Positions 17,019 to 24,860 of a DNA stretch of 64,000 nt are shown piece after piece. Below the pieces are notes generated by a model. It ran no database searches, was not told the origin of the DNA, and saw only the letters and a list, made by a program, of their open reading frames with translations. Source of the DNA: CAYWFP01 sp964457365 (GTDB lineage Bacteria > Planctomycetota > SZUA-567); assembly GCA_964457365.1 (NCBI GenBank), contig CAYWFP010000001.1, positions 77,551 through 141,550 of the forward strand. Direction: 5' to 3'. Each line of letters begins with the position of its first letter. Position 1 is the first letter of the stretch. The position numbers were made by a program, and so were the translations under genes.

Positions 17019-17063
17019 GCGGTAGTCTCCTTGCTCTCGATGGCCAAAAAGCCAAACGGATAA

Positions 17064-17837
17064 TTAACGGCGTTTCAGCTTCGCCAGCAGACGCAGGATC
17101 TCCAGGTAGAGCCAGACCAGCGTCACCAGGAGGCCGAAGGCGCAATACCACTCCATGTACTTGGGCGCGCCGTGCTTGGCGCCGCGTTCGATATTGTCGA
17201 AGTCGACGATCAGGTTGAGCGCGGCGATGGCCACCACGAAGAGGCTGAAGCCGATGCCGATGGGGCCGCTGCCGTGGATGTAGGGAACGGTCGTGCCGAA
17301 GAAGCCCAGCAGCAGCGTGACCACGTACACCAAAGCGATACCGCCGGTGCAGGCGAAGACGATCGCGCGGAATTTTTCGGTCGCGCGGATGATGCCGAAG
17401 CCGTAGAGGACGAGCATGGTCGAGAGTACCCCGAAGGTCAGCGCCACGGCCTGGATGACGATGCCGGCGTACTGCGCCTGGAAGATCGCCGAGATCCCGC
17501 CGATGGCCAGTCCTTCGCAGAGCGCGTACAGCCAGGCGACGTAGGGCGCGGTGGTCTTGGCGAAGATAATGACCAGCGCCAGGATCAGCCCGCCGACGAT
17601 CCCGCCGATCATCCACGGCATTACCGCCGCCATCGCCGCTTGCGGGTTCTCCTGCGCGTAGAAGAGCTCAAAGAACTTCTGCCAGACGAAGAACGCCGAA
17701 ACGAGCAGCAGCAGGATCAGGAATCCCGCGCGGTTGATCGTTCCGGCGACGCTCATGGCCCCGGCGCCGACTCGAGCGTTCTCGAACGCCTGTGCGCGAA
17801 ACAGCGGATTGCCCGAGGATAGATCCCTGATCGCCAT
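17064..17837 (-). CDS. Bax inhibitor-1/YccA-like membrane protein
   Basis: This 257-aa protein has about seven hydrophobic segments spaced through residues ~45-240, a short cytoplasmic N-terminus ('SSGNPLFRAQAFENARVG') and a basic C-terminus 'LEILRLLAKLKRR'. The N-terminus and layout match the bacterial Bax1-I branch of the TMBIM superfamily, whose characterised members are calcium-leak channels. The function in this branch is unproven. ATG 17837 is chosen because GGGAGG lies about seven bases upstream; the in-frame extension further upstream is Arg-rich and lacks a ribosome site. Confidence 0.82.
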   Translation of the reverse strand: MAIRDLSSGNPLFRAQAFENARVGAGAMSVAGTINRAGFLILLLLVSAFFVWQKFFELFYAQENPQAAMAAVMPWMIGGIVGGLILALVIIFAKTTAPYVAWLYALCEGLAIGGISAIFQAQYAGIVIQAVALTFGVLSTMLVLYGFGIIRATEKFRAIVFACTGGIALVYVVTLLLGFFGTTVPYIHGSGPIGIGFSLFVVAIAALNLIVDFDNIERGAKHGAPKYMEWYCAFGLLVTLVWLYLEILRLLAKLKRR

Positions 17838-17950
17838 GGTCCCGCCTCCCCTGTGCCAACGAATCCGGTTCTCGATCGCTTCCGCAAGACAGTCCAGTGT
17901 ACCGAAAACGCGGTAAATCGCAAGCATCGACGGGGAAAGAGGGGAAGACG

Positions 17951-17976
17951 AAAAAACGGCCGCGCGGGGCGGCCGT
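17951..17976 (-). terminator. Rho-independent terminator after the MshEN gene
   Basis: On the - strand ACGGCCG ... CGGCCGT forms a 7-bp stem with a ~7-nt loop, followed by a run of six T (complement of 17951-17956). It lies 25 bp beyond the stop of the gene at 18002-19387, so that gene appears monocistronic. Confidence 0.88.
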
Positions 17977-18001
17977 TGCCGAAAGCGGAAAAAGACGCGG
18001 A

Positions 18002-19387
18002 TCAATTCTGCCCGAGCCACTCCGTGGCCAGTTCCGCCGGCACGGGCATCTCCGCGAGGTGTTCGGTCAGCCAGCGTTTCTCCGTGTCGATGACGCCGCC
18101 GCGCATCACCGCCTCGCAGTATTCGCGCTCGAGCGGGATGGCGCGTAGCGGGTGGTGGGAGACGACGTAGCGGTCGAGCTCCTCGGCGGTCGGAACGGAG
18201 TGGAAGGTATGCTTGGGCTCCTCGGCCGTCTCATCCGCTTCGATCTCGATGACTTCGGGTTCCTCGTCGATCTCGATCACTTCGTCCGCCGGTTCCGCCG
18301 CCTCGACTTCCTCGATCTCCTCGAGGTCTTCGATCTCCTCCACTGCCTCGGCGTCGACCGGCTCCGGATCGATCTCGATCACTTCCTCTTCCACCGGCGC
18401 GGGAGCGCGCGACGACGGCGCCTGGACGACGGTCTCGGAGAGATCGACCTCGACGACGTCCTCGTCCGGTTCGGGCGCGGGCGGCTTCGGCTTCGCCGCC
18501 GGTTTGGGCGCGGGCTTCGCTTCGGCTTTTTTCGCCGGCGCCGGGCCGGTCGCGGGGGCCTCCTCCTCGATCTCGACGATCTCTTCCTCGGGAAGCTCGA
18601 TGACGATGTTCTCGATCTCCTCCTTTTGCGCCTCGGCCTCCTCCTCCGCGGCGGTCTGGGCGATCGTCTTCTTCGGCGCGCCGGCCTCGTCCTTCATATG
18701 CTTGTCGATGGCGGCCTTGATGTCGGTCCACGGCGCGTCGAAGATCTTGGTCTGCATCTGGACCATTTCCTTGATGTCGCGCTTGGCCTGCGCGTCGAGG
18801 GCGTTGCTCATGGCGATGCAGAGCTGCGTGCCGACCTTCTCGAAGGCGATGAGCCGGTTCTTCTCGCAGAAGTCCCGCGGCAGCGTACCGTAGGCCTCGG
18901 GGTCGATGGTCATGTGCGAGAGGTCGACGGTGGTGATGGTGCGCTGCTTGCGCAGTACGCCGCCGATGTCGCCCTGGCTGCAGTAGTCCAGGTCGATGAG
19001 AATCTGCCCGAGCAGGCCGCCTTTTTCGCGCTGGATGTTCAGCGCTTTCTCGAGCTGATCGTCGTTGATCTTGTTGGCCTTGATCAGCAGGGTGCCGAGT
19101 TGTTTCGCCGGCGGGCTGGTGCGTTTCTTCCGGTCGCGGCTGTCGGGCGGCGCCTCCGGCGTGCCGAGGCCGCCGCGCTTGCGGGGCTTGACCGGCGCTT
19201 CCGCCTGGGGCTTGGGTTTGCGCGTTCTGACCGAAGAGGAGGAAGGTTTCTTCAAAACCCGTTTGGAGCCGCGCCCGTTGCCCGGCATCTTCTGGCTGGA
19301 GGCGCGTTTCTGCTGGCGACCGGAGGCGCGTTTCTTGCGATCGGATTTGCCTTTGTCTTTTTTGCCGCCGAAACCGAAAAGTGCCAT
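18002..19387 (-). CDS. free-standing MshEN-domain protein with acidic C-terminal region
   Basis: This 461-aa protein has four regions. Residues 1-93 are Lys/Arg/Ser-rich and probably disordered. Residues ~94-232 form a T2SSE-N/MshEN domain with the tandem signature 'QLGTLLIKANKINDDQLEKA' and, five residues after the first motif, 'LLGQILIDLDYCSQGD'. Residues ~233-395 are very acidic and Pro/Ala/Glu-rich, with repeated 'IEI-(D/E)-EE' blocks. The last ~65 residues are ordinary. MshEN domains bind c-di-GMP in secretion/pilus ATPases, but no ATPase follows here. The first Arg of the classic RLG motif is replaced (QLG, LLG), so ligand binding is uncertain. It has its own promoter and terminator. 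Confidence 0.72.
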   Translation of the reverse strand: MALFGFGGKKDKGKSDRKKRASGRQQKRASSQKMPGNGRGSKRVLKKPSSSSVRTRKPKPQAEAPVKPRKRGGLGTPEAPPDSRDRKKRTSPPAKQLGTLLIKANKINDDQLEKALNIQREKGGLLGQILIDLDYCSQGDIGGVLRKQRTITTVDLSHMTIDPEAYGTLPRDFCEKNRLIAFEKVGTQLCIAMSNALDAQAKRDIKEMVQMQTKIFDAPWTDIKAAIDKHMKDEAGAPKKTIAQTAAEEEAEAQKEEIENIVIELPEEEIVEIEEEAPATGPAPAKKAEAKPAPKPAAKPKPPAPEPDEDVVEVDLSETVVQAPSSRAPAPVEEEVIEIDPEPVDAEAVEEIEDLEEIEEVEAAEPADEVIEIDEEPEVIEIEADETAEEPKHTFHSVPTAEELDRYVVSHHPLRAIPLEREYCEAVMRGGVIDTEKRWLTEHLAEMPVPAELATEWLGQN

Positions 19388-19434
19388 GAATCCTCCCAGT
19401 CGTTCTCAGGAAGCCGCGATCAAAGCGCCCTGTT

Positions 19435-19463
19435 ATTATAAACGCCTCCGCGGCGTTACGCAA
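19435..19463 (-). promoter_or_regulatory. sigma-70-type promoter of the MshEN gene
   Basis: Reading the - strand: TTGCGT (19463-19458), a 17-bp spacer and a perfect TATAAT (19440-19435), about 48 bp before ATG 19387. It lies between this gene and the upstream STAS gene. Confidence 0.7.
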
Positions 19464-19478
19464 ACCGCATAATCGCGA

Positions 19479-20471
19479 TCAGCGGTTCTTGGACAAGGTC
19501 AGCAGATTCCCCTGCGCCAGCGCGGCGTACTCGAGCCGGTCGACCCGGTTGCGGAAGCCGTCGAGGCTCTTCTCGCTCTCGAGCGGATTACCGGGGCAGT
19601 AGATTCGCACGGTCACGCCGCTCTCGTCGGGCTGTGCGAAGAGGTGGAGGTGGGCGGCGGCGCCGGTGCCGTTGACCGCGGTCTGGGCGAGCGCGCGGAG
19701 GCAGCCCTTGACAGCCTCGGAAAGGCCCTTGGCCGTGGTGCCATCGAGGCCGGCTTTCTGGCCGGCGAGCGAGATCATCGTCCCCGCGCCGATGAAGTAT
19801 TCGTCCTCGGCCGGGAGGCTCAGTTCCAGCGCCCGCGTGGAGGACTCGGTCACCGTCTGCACCGAACCGTCGTCGCCGACGACGATCACCGCGCGGCAGC
19901 GCGGGCAGCGGTAGGTGCCACTGCCGCCGACGAGCAGTTCCGCCGGGCAGGCGCCGCAGCGGACGGTCTGGGTCGGCGCGGGGGCCGGTTGCGGCGCGGG
20001 GGCCGGTTGCGGCGCGGGGGCCGGTGCCTCTTCGATCTCGATGGTCGGCGCCTCGGGCAGCTCGTCCGCGCCTTCGAGGCGGACCTGGATGTTGGCCGGA
20101 GCCACCTCTTCCCCGGAGAGCGCCTGCAGCGCCTCTTCGCGCGTGGCGACGATGGTAAAGAGTTCCTGCAGGCCGAGCATCTCCAGGACCAGCAGCACCT
20201 TCGGCTGCACGCTCTTGACGATGAGACAGCCGCCCTCCTCGCTCAGTTGATCGCTGTATTGCACCATCATGCCCATGCCGGTGGAGTTGATGTACTTGAG
20301 CTTCTCCACGTCCATGATGATACGGATGTGGCCGCCGTCGATCAGCTCGTCGAAGATGCTGTCGAAGATCTCGATCGTGTCCGGGTCGACGCTGCCGGCG
20401 ATGGTCACCAGCGCTGCCGGTTGCCCGCCGGGAGCCTGCACTTCTTCGATTTCGTAGGTCAACTGCGCCAT
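19479..20471 (-). CDS. STAS / zinc-ribbon / degenerate GHKL fusion protein
   Basis: This 330-aa protein has three domains. Residues 1-110 are a STAS (anti-sigma-factor antagonist) domain with the phosphorylatable Ser in 'KYINSTGMGMMV' (Ser63). A Pro-Ala linker (150-167) leads to a four-Cys zinc ribbon (Cys172, 175, 189, 192). Residues ~213-325 align with the RsbW/HATPase_c_2 pattern ('LELSLPAEDEYF', 'GLSEAVKGCLRAL', 'GVTVRIYCPGNPL'). They lack the N-box Asn (Gly256 at that place) and the glycine-rich lid, so ATP use is unlikely. It is the third gene of the operon starting at 22440. It is probably the antagonist partner of the RsbW-like kinase encoded just upstream. Confidence 0.7.
   Translation of the reverse strand: MAQLTYEIEEVQAPGGQPAALVTIAGSVDPDTIEIFDSIFDELIDGGHIRIIMDVEKLKYINSTGMGMMVQYSDQLSEEGGCLIVKSVQPKVLLVLEMLGLQELFTIVATREEALQALSGEEVAPANIQVRLEGADELPEAPTIEIEEAPAPAPQPAPAPQPAPAPTQTVRCGACPAELLVGGSGTYRCPRCRAVIVVGDDGSVQTVTESSTRALELSLPAEDEYFIGAGTMISLAGQKAGLDGTTAKGLSEAVKGCLRALAQTAVNGTGAAAHLHLFAQPDESGVTVRIYCPGNPLESEKSLDGFRNRVDRLEYAALAQGNLLTLSKNR
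19975..20024 (+). repeat. 18-bp in-frame tandem repeat, ~2.8 copies
   Basis: The unit GGCGCGGGGGCCGGTTGC occurs at 19975-19992 and 19993-20010, then partly at 20011-20024. On the coding (-) strand it encodes the (Pro-Ala-Pro-Ala-Pro-Gln)n linker between the STAS domain and the zinc ribbon. It is a slippage-prone site that could vary linker length between strains. Confidence 0.85.
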
Positions 20472-20534
20472 GATCCATCCTTAAACATGCGGCGGTCGCG
20501 CTCGCCGCCGAAAACGCCGCCGAACGATTTCGGG

Positions 20535-21635
20535 TCAAGCCACCCCGGCGTTCTGCGCGGGCAGATATTTCGTCAATTTGGCCACGTTACCCGCGCGGTT
20601 GTATTCCAGTTTATCGACACTTTTAAGCATCAGCATGATCCCCAGGCCGCCGCGTCGTCCCTCGCGATGGCGCGCCCGGGCGATCTTTACCGCGTCTCCG
20701 GAGACGCGCGTCTCCAGGTAGACGGAGCTGTCGAATCCGGGCCCCTCGTCGCGTATCGTCACGGTCACCTTCTCGTAATCGAGGACGTAGGCGACGGTGA
20801 CCGGGGCGTTGCGCTTGTTCTTGCTGCCGTGGCGGATGGCGTTGTCGACGGCCTCGCGGAAGGCGACCACCAGGCCCATCTGCCCCTCCTCGGTCAAGCC
20901 GCTCTTGGCCGTCAGCTTCTCCATCATGTCCGCGGCCTGGTGCTGGTAGATGCCCTGGGCGGGGAACTGGTAGCTGATCTCGTGGCGGAAGTACTTGCGC
21001 TCCTCGGCGATGCGGCGCACCTCGACGCCGATCATCTCGTCGAGGTCCTCGGGCTCGAACGGCTCGACGAGCACCTCGTCCTCGCAGATGCGGAAGGCCT
21101 CGACCTTGTCCGGCTCGGCGCCGACGGGATAGAGCGCGATCAGCGAAATCATGCTGCGCTCGGGGTTGGACTTGAGCCAGAGGCGAACCTCCTCGCTCAT
21201 CTCCATGGCCAGGTCCATCACCACCACGTCGAAGTTGCCTTCCTTGACCTTGCCTATGACTGCCTCGGCAGAATCCATCAGGTCGACGGTACGGTTCTCC
21301 TTCTCCAGCTTCTTGGCCAGGATGCGGATGAACGGGTCCTGCTTGGCCACCGCCAGGATGACGTTGATGTGCGCCTTCTCCTTGGCCGGCGCGCGCGATC
21401 CCAACGCGAGCAGCCCCGGCAGCGGCGTCGCCACCAGCGCCTTGGGCCCGGTGCGCACCTTCCCTTCCAGCGCCAGCGGCGAGAGCGAGACGCGGATCAG
21501 TCCCAGCAGGTCGACGGTCTTGCCCTGCCGCAGGGCCGCCTTGATCTCGCCGGCCGCCTTCTGCAGCACGAGCTTCGGGGGCGCCTCCTCGCCGACGGCC
21601 TCAAGAATCCGCTTGGAGAGTTCATTCAGATTCAA
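20535..21635 (-). CDS. HU-like / receiver / RsbW-like kinase fusion
   Basis: Residues ~1-80 of this 366-aa protein resemble an HU/IHF DNA-binding fold ('AAGEIKAALRQGKTVDLLG', later 'RTGPKALVATPLPG'). Residues ~88-205 are a receiver-like domain with candidate phospho-Asp141 ('FDVVVMDLAME'). The usual acidic pair is reduced to one Asp, and the KPF lysine is Glu191. Residues ~220-358 form an intact GHKL kinase of the anti-sigma (RsbW/SpoIIAB) type: N-box 'FREAVDNAIRHG' (259-270), G1 'DEGPGFD' (296-302) and a glycine-rich lid 'GRRGGLGIMLML' (326-337). It overlaps the upstream MshEN gene by 14 bp. The HU assignment is tentative; the kinase is firm. Confidence 0.75.
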   Translation of the reverse strand: MNLNELSKRILEAVGEEAPPKLVLQKAAGEIKAALRQGKTVDLLGLIRVSLSPLALEGKVRTGPKALVATPLPGLLALGSRAPAKEKAHINVILAVAKQDPFIRILAKKLEKENRTVDLMDSAEAVIGKVKEGNFDVVVMDLAMEMSEEVRLWLKSNPERSMISLIALYPVGAEPDKVEAFRICEDEVLVEPFEPEDLDEMIGVEVRRIAEERKYFRHEISYQFPAQGIYQHQAADMMEKLTAKSGLTEEGQMGLVVAFREAVDNAIRHGSKNKRNAPVTVAYVLDYEKVTVTIRDEGPGFDSSVYLETRVSGDAVKIARARHREGRRGGLGIMLMLKSVDKLEYNRAGNVAKLTKYLPAQNAGVA

Positions 21636-22440
21636 GCGTCGAGTCCTCCGGTCGGTCGCCGCGGCCGGAGTCGGCCGGGGAAGACAGTGGTTGCGGGTAT
21701 TCCGGTTCGCGGATCAACGCCTCGACCATCTCCTCTTCGCTGACGAGCTTCTTCTTCACCAGCAGGGTGATCAGGTTGACGAGAATCAGTCGTGTCGGCA
21801 GCGCTTCCACGCTCAAGGGCTTTTCCCGCGTACCCTCCACCTCGGCGATGACGTGCGTCTCGTCGATTTCCTCGGCGGCGGGCATCTCGACGAGCTTCTT
21901 CGCCGCCGCTTCGCGTCCGAGCTCCTCCACCAGATCCGAGAGGCCGAACCGCCGGCGATGCGTGGAGCTCTCGTCCGATTCTTCCGCCGCCACCGCCACC
22001 GCGCGCAGGGCGCGGGTGTCTTCGTCGTGGAAGTACCATGTCAGCAGGCTGGAGGCGTCGGAATGCGCGATGAGGCGGAATTCGACCGAACCGCCCGCGT
22101 GCAGGCGCAGCTCGTCCTGCGCGGCGAAGTCGGTCGGATTGGTGACGCCGAGGATCAGCGTGCCCATCTCCTTGCGCAAGGGGACGGCCTCGTGTTTTTC
22201 CAGCACCTCGCGCGGGAAGACGTTCATCAGTTCGCGGTCGGGTTCGAAACTTTCGAGGCTCTCGGTCTTGATATCCAACTGCCTGGAGAGCACGTCCATG
22301 ATCTGTTGCTCGCTGATATTGGCGACCTTGCAGATGATGTGGCCGAGGTGGCCGCCGATATCTTTCTGGTACTTCAACGCATGATCGAGCTGGTTCTGCG
22401 ACACCAGTCCCGATTCGAGCAACATCTCGCCAAGCTGCAT
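21622..22440 (-). CDS. MshEN-domain protein, first gene of the partner-switch operon
   Basis: The N-terminus of this 272-aa protein is a clear T2SSE-N/MshEN domain: 'QLGEMLLESGLVSQNQLDHA' (from residue 2) and, five residues after the first ~24-residue motif, 'HLGHIICKVANISEQQIMDV', then the globular extension 'VPLRKEMGTLILGVTNPTDF'. In MshE this tandem motif binds c-di-GMP; here the leading Arg is Gln and His. Residues ~150-210 are charged. The C-terminal ~60 residues contain 'LILVNLITLLVKKKLVSEEE', which resembles a further half-motif. No ATPase domain follows. It is transcribed with the kinase fusion and STAS genes downstream, so it may be their signal-input subunit. Confidence 0.75.
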   Translation of the reverse strand: MQLGEMLLESGLVSQNQLDHALKYQKDIGGHLGHIICKVANISEQQIMDVLSRQLDIKTESLESFEPDRELMNVFPREVLEKHEAVPLRKEMGTLILGVTNPTDFAAQDELRLHAGGSVEFRLIAHSDASSLLTWYFHDEDTRALRAVAVAAEESDESSTHRRRFGLSDLVEELGREAAAKKLVEMPAAEEIDETHVIAEVEGTREKPLSVEALPTRLILVNLITLLVKKKLVSEEEMVEALIREPEYPQPLSSPADSGRGDRPEDSTLESE

Positions 22441-22486
22441 TCGTCACCTCCGCCGCACCGTTCAAATGATTCGCAATAACCCCATG

Positions 22487-22515
22487 ATTATACGGCAGTT
22501 GTGCTCGAAAATCAC
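22487..22515 (-). promoter_or_regulatory. probable promoter of the MshEN/kinase/STAS operon
   Basis: On the - strand a perfect TATAAT (22492-22487) lies about 46 bp before ATG 22440, with GTGATT 17 bp further upstream as a weak -35. The rest of the 219-bp gap to 22659 shows two short direct repeats of TTGGCTC and no gene. Confidence 0.5.
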
Positions 22516-22659
22516 GCCAAAGGGGCTATAAAAGCAGGCAGCATCCTAGGCGGTGGCGGCGAAGTTGTCAAGCGATTTTCTATGCAAGTACAAGCCACGA
22601 AAAGAGTTGGCTCCCGGCTCCCCGGCTTCGCCCGTGTCGTTCGTTGGCTCGGCGCCGGT

Positions 22660-23484
22660 TCAGTCGTCGATGACGATCTGGTCCAGCCCCTCCTCGGCGG
22701 GGGGATATTCCAGATCGAGCTGCTGCAGCGTCTGGCGCAGGATGCGCGCGACCAGGAAATTCCGGTACCACTTGCGATCGGCGGGAATGATATACCACGG
22801 CGCCCAGTCGGTGCTGCACTTCGCCAGCATGAGGTCGTACGCTTCCTGGTACTTGTCCCAGAAGGCGCGCTCCTTCAGGTCGGCGCTGCTGAACTTCCAG
22901 TGCTTGTCCGGCCGATCCAGCCGCGACTGCAGCCGCTCTTTCTGCTCCTTCTTGGAGATATGCAGGAAGAACTTGACGATGACGACGTTGTTCTGCGCGA
23001 GATATTTCTCGAAATTGTTGATCTGCTCGTAGCGGTGGTCCAGGATCTCCCGCGGCGCCAGGTCGTGCACGCGCACCACCAGCACGTCTTCGTAATGCGA
23101 GCGGTTGAAGATCGTGATCCGGCCCTTGCCGGGAACCACCCGGTGGATGCGCCAGAGGTAGTCGTGCCGCAGTTCCTCCGGCGTCGGCTTCTTGAAGCTG
23201 TGCACGCGCACGCCCTGCGGGTTGAGCGGACCGAGGACGTGGCGGATAGTGCCGTCCTTGCCGCCGGTGTCGAGCGCCTGCAGCACGATCAGCACCGCGT
23301 ACTTCGACTGGGCGAAGAGCACCTGCTGCAGTTCGTCGAGTTCCTTGATGTCGGATTTCATCACCTTGATGGCGTCGCGCTTGTGCTTGAACTCGCCCTT
23401 GGAGCGCGTGGGGAAGGTTTTCAGCGGGTTGACCGCGCCCGGGGCGACGCGGTACTGCTGGATCGGATCCTCGCTTTCGCTCAT
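22660..23484 (-). CDS. PPK2-family polyphosphate:nucleotide phosphotransferase
   Basis: PPK2 enzymes transfer phosphate between polyphosphate and nucleotides. This 274-aa protein has the P-loop-like 'LDTGGKDGTIRHVL' (GGKDGT at 74-79), 'FNRSHYEDVLVVRVH' (126-140), and the late 'WYIIPADRKWYRNFLVA' motif of the family. Length and single-domain structure fit class I or III PPK2 or PPK2-like phosphotransferases; substrate preference cannot be read. It starts just behind a STAS gene, probably in one transcript. That links polyphosphate or nucleotide balance with stress-type signalling. Confidence 0.9.
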   Translation of the reverse strand: MSESEDPIQQYRVAPGAVNPLKTFPTRSKGEFKHKRDAIKVMKSDIKELDELQQVLFAQSKYAVLIVLQALDTGGKDGTIRHVLGPLNPQGVRVHSFKKPTPEELRHDYLWRIHRVVPGKGRITIFNRSHYEDVLVVRVHDLAPREILDHRYEQINNFEKYLAQNNVVIVKFFLHISKKEQKERLQSRLDRPDKHWKFSSADLKERAFWDKYQEAYDLMLAKCSTDWAPWYIIPADRKWYRNFLVARILRQTLQQLDLEYPPAEEGLDQIVIDD

Positions 23485-23485
23485 G

Positions 23486-23908
23486 CTATCCCTTTCCGAA
23501 CGGCCACCACTTCTTCTTCTCCTCGACCCACGGCGCGACCTTGGCGTCGGGGAAGGTGTCGAAGATCGGCAGCAGGTGTTCCATGTCGAGCATCTGAAAG
23601 ACGCGCTGGGTGGAGGTGTTCATGCCGCAGGCGCGAACCCTGATTCCGCGCTCGCGCAGACTGCTGGCCAGTTGCAGCAGCAGGCCGAAGAAGGCGGTGG
23701 GGCTGACCTCCACTTTGGAGACCTCGATAATGGCCCGGTCGTGTTCGACGCGCTGGACCACGTCGGCGAAGTCGGCCTCCGTGGCGCGGATCAGGTGCGT
23801 CAGGCGCAGGTCGGCGCGGGTGAACTGGATCAGGGAGAACGGGAGGTTCGGATCCTCGATCAGCACGAAGGCGCTGTACTTGACTTCTTTCGCCTGCGGC
23901 TTGGCCAT
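23486..23908 (-). CDS. STAS-like protein upstream of PPK2
   Basis: The 140-aa protein looks like a STAS-domain fold: the beta-strand segment 'DRAIIEVSKVEVSPTAFFGL' is followed by an amphipathic helix and 'RVRACGMNTSTQRVFQMLD', which parallels the family's 'L..C.......VLE..GL'. The usual phospho-site context D-S-S/T-G is replaced by 'VSPTAF' (residues 68-73), so classical phosphorylation is doubtful. Start at ATG 23908 is supported by AAAGGGCG upstream. The PPK2 gene begins on the bases immediately following the stop. STAS homology is moderate. Confidence 0.6.
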   Translation of the reverse strand: MAKPQAKEVKYSAFVLIEDPNLPFSLIQFTRADLRLTHLIRATEADFADVVQRVEHDRAIIEVSKVEVSPTAFFGLLLQLASSLRERGIRVRACGMNTSTQRVFQMLDMEHLLPIFDTFPDAKVAPWVEEKKKWWPFGKG

Positions 23909-24005
23909 GAAACGCCCTTTCGCACCGGGTCGCGCACGATCATCTTCATTATGCCCGACGGCGGCGGTGCGCGCAAGCGGGAAGCGCGAGGCGCGAACGT
24001 CCCGA

Positions 24006-24860
24006 TCAGCCGCATGCTCCCGGCGCATAAACCGGCAGATGCCGGCGCTGTGCCATGTGCAGGCAGGCGTCGATGCCGACGAGGGTGTCCTGCGGGCGGT
24101 GGGCGTCGCTGTTGCAGACGACGCGGATGTCGTAGTCGGCGGCGAGCTGCCAGAACGGAAGCCAGGGCGATTCCCAGCTTTTGCGCTGGATGGTGTCGTC
24201 GGCCAGGTGCAGGAAACCGGTGGCGTTGATCTCCAGCGGAACCTTCAACCGCTCGGCCGCGAGCAGGATCTCCTTGCCGACGACGAGCGCCTCGCGGGTC
24301 CATTCGTGGAAGCCGTGGCCGTAGATGCACGGGTGGGCGATGAAGTCGAAGAGCCCCGAAGCCATGCCGTCGATCAGGCATTGCGCGTACGCCTCGATCT
24401 GCCCGGTGGTCTTGGCCTTCTCCACGGGCACGTAATCGCGGCGGAACGGGATCCAGTGGACCGCGCCGACCAGGTAATCGAAGCCGCGCCGCTCCTTCAG
24501 CTCGCGGCGATAGAAATCGTAGTACCGCGGCTCGATCTCGCACTCCATGCCCTTGAGGATCGTCAGCCGCGGCAATGCCTTGCGCGCGTTCTCGAGCTGT
24601 CGCTCGTATTCGTCCAGATCCTTCAGCGGCATCCGCAGCGGCGGCAACCGGTTGTCCGGCAGCGGCGTATGGTCGCTCATCCCGAGGACAGTCGCGCCCT
24701 TGCGCAGCGCCTCGACCGCGTAATCGTAGACGGTGCCTTCGCCATGGCCGCAGAGATGGGTGTGGGTATGGTAATTGGCCGTGGCGCGCGTCTGCGCCTC
24801 CTCGCGCGGCGCGGGATTCCGGAACGGCCGGTCGGGAGGCGGCTCAGCGTCGGGGCTCAT
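24006..24860 (-). CDS. PHP-domain phosphatase, histidinol-phosphatase-like (copy 2)
   Basis: This 284-aa metal-dependent phosphoesterase of the PHP family has 'NYHTHTHLCGHGEGT' (first metal-binding motif), 'MSDHTPLPDN', 'LKGMECEIEPRYYDF', 'YLVGAVHWIPFRRD', 'AHPCIYGHGFHE' and the terminal 'VVCNSDAHRPQD'. All the His/Asp ligands expected for a trinuclear site can be seen. HisK-type histidinol-phosphate phosphatase is the best guess, but other phosphate esters are possible. It overlaps the neighbouring PHP gene by 17 bp and is about 40% alike by eye, so the pair is a tandem duplication. Confidence 0.82.
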   Translation of the reverse strand: MSPDAEPPPDRPFRNPAPREEAQTRATANYHTHTHLCGHGEGTVYDYAVEALRKGATVLGMSDHTPLPDNRLPPLRMPLKDLDEYERQLENARKALPRLTILKGMECEIEPRYYDFYRRELKERRGFDYLVGAVHWIPFRRDYVPVEKAKTTGQIEAYAQCLIDGMASGLFDFIAHPCIYGHGFHEWTREALVVGKEILLAAERLKVPLEINATGFLHLADDTIQRKSWESPWLPFWQLAADYDIRVVCNSDAHRPQDTLVGIDACLHMAQRRHLPVYAPGACG

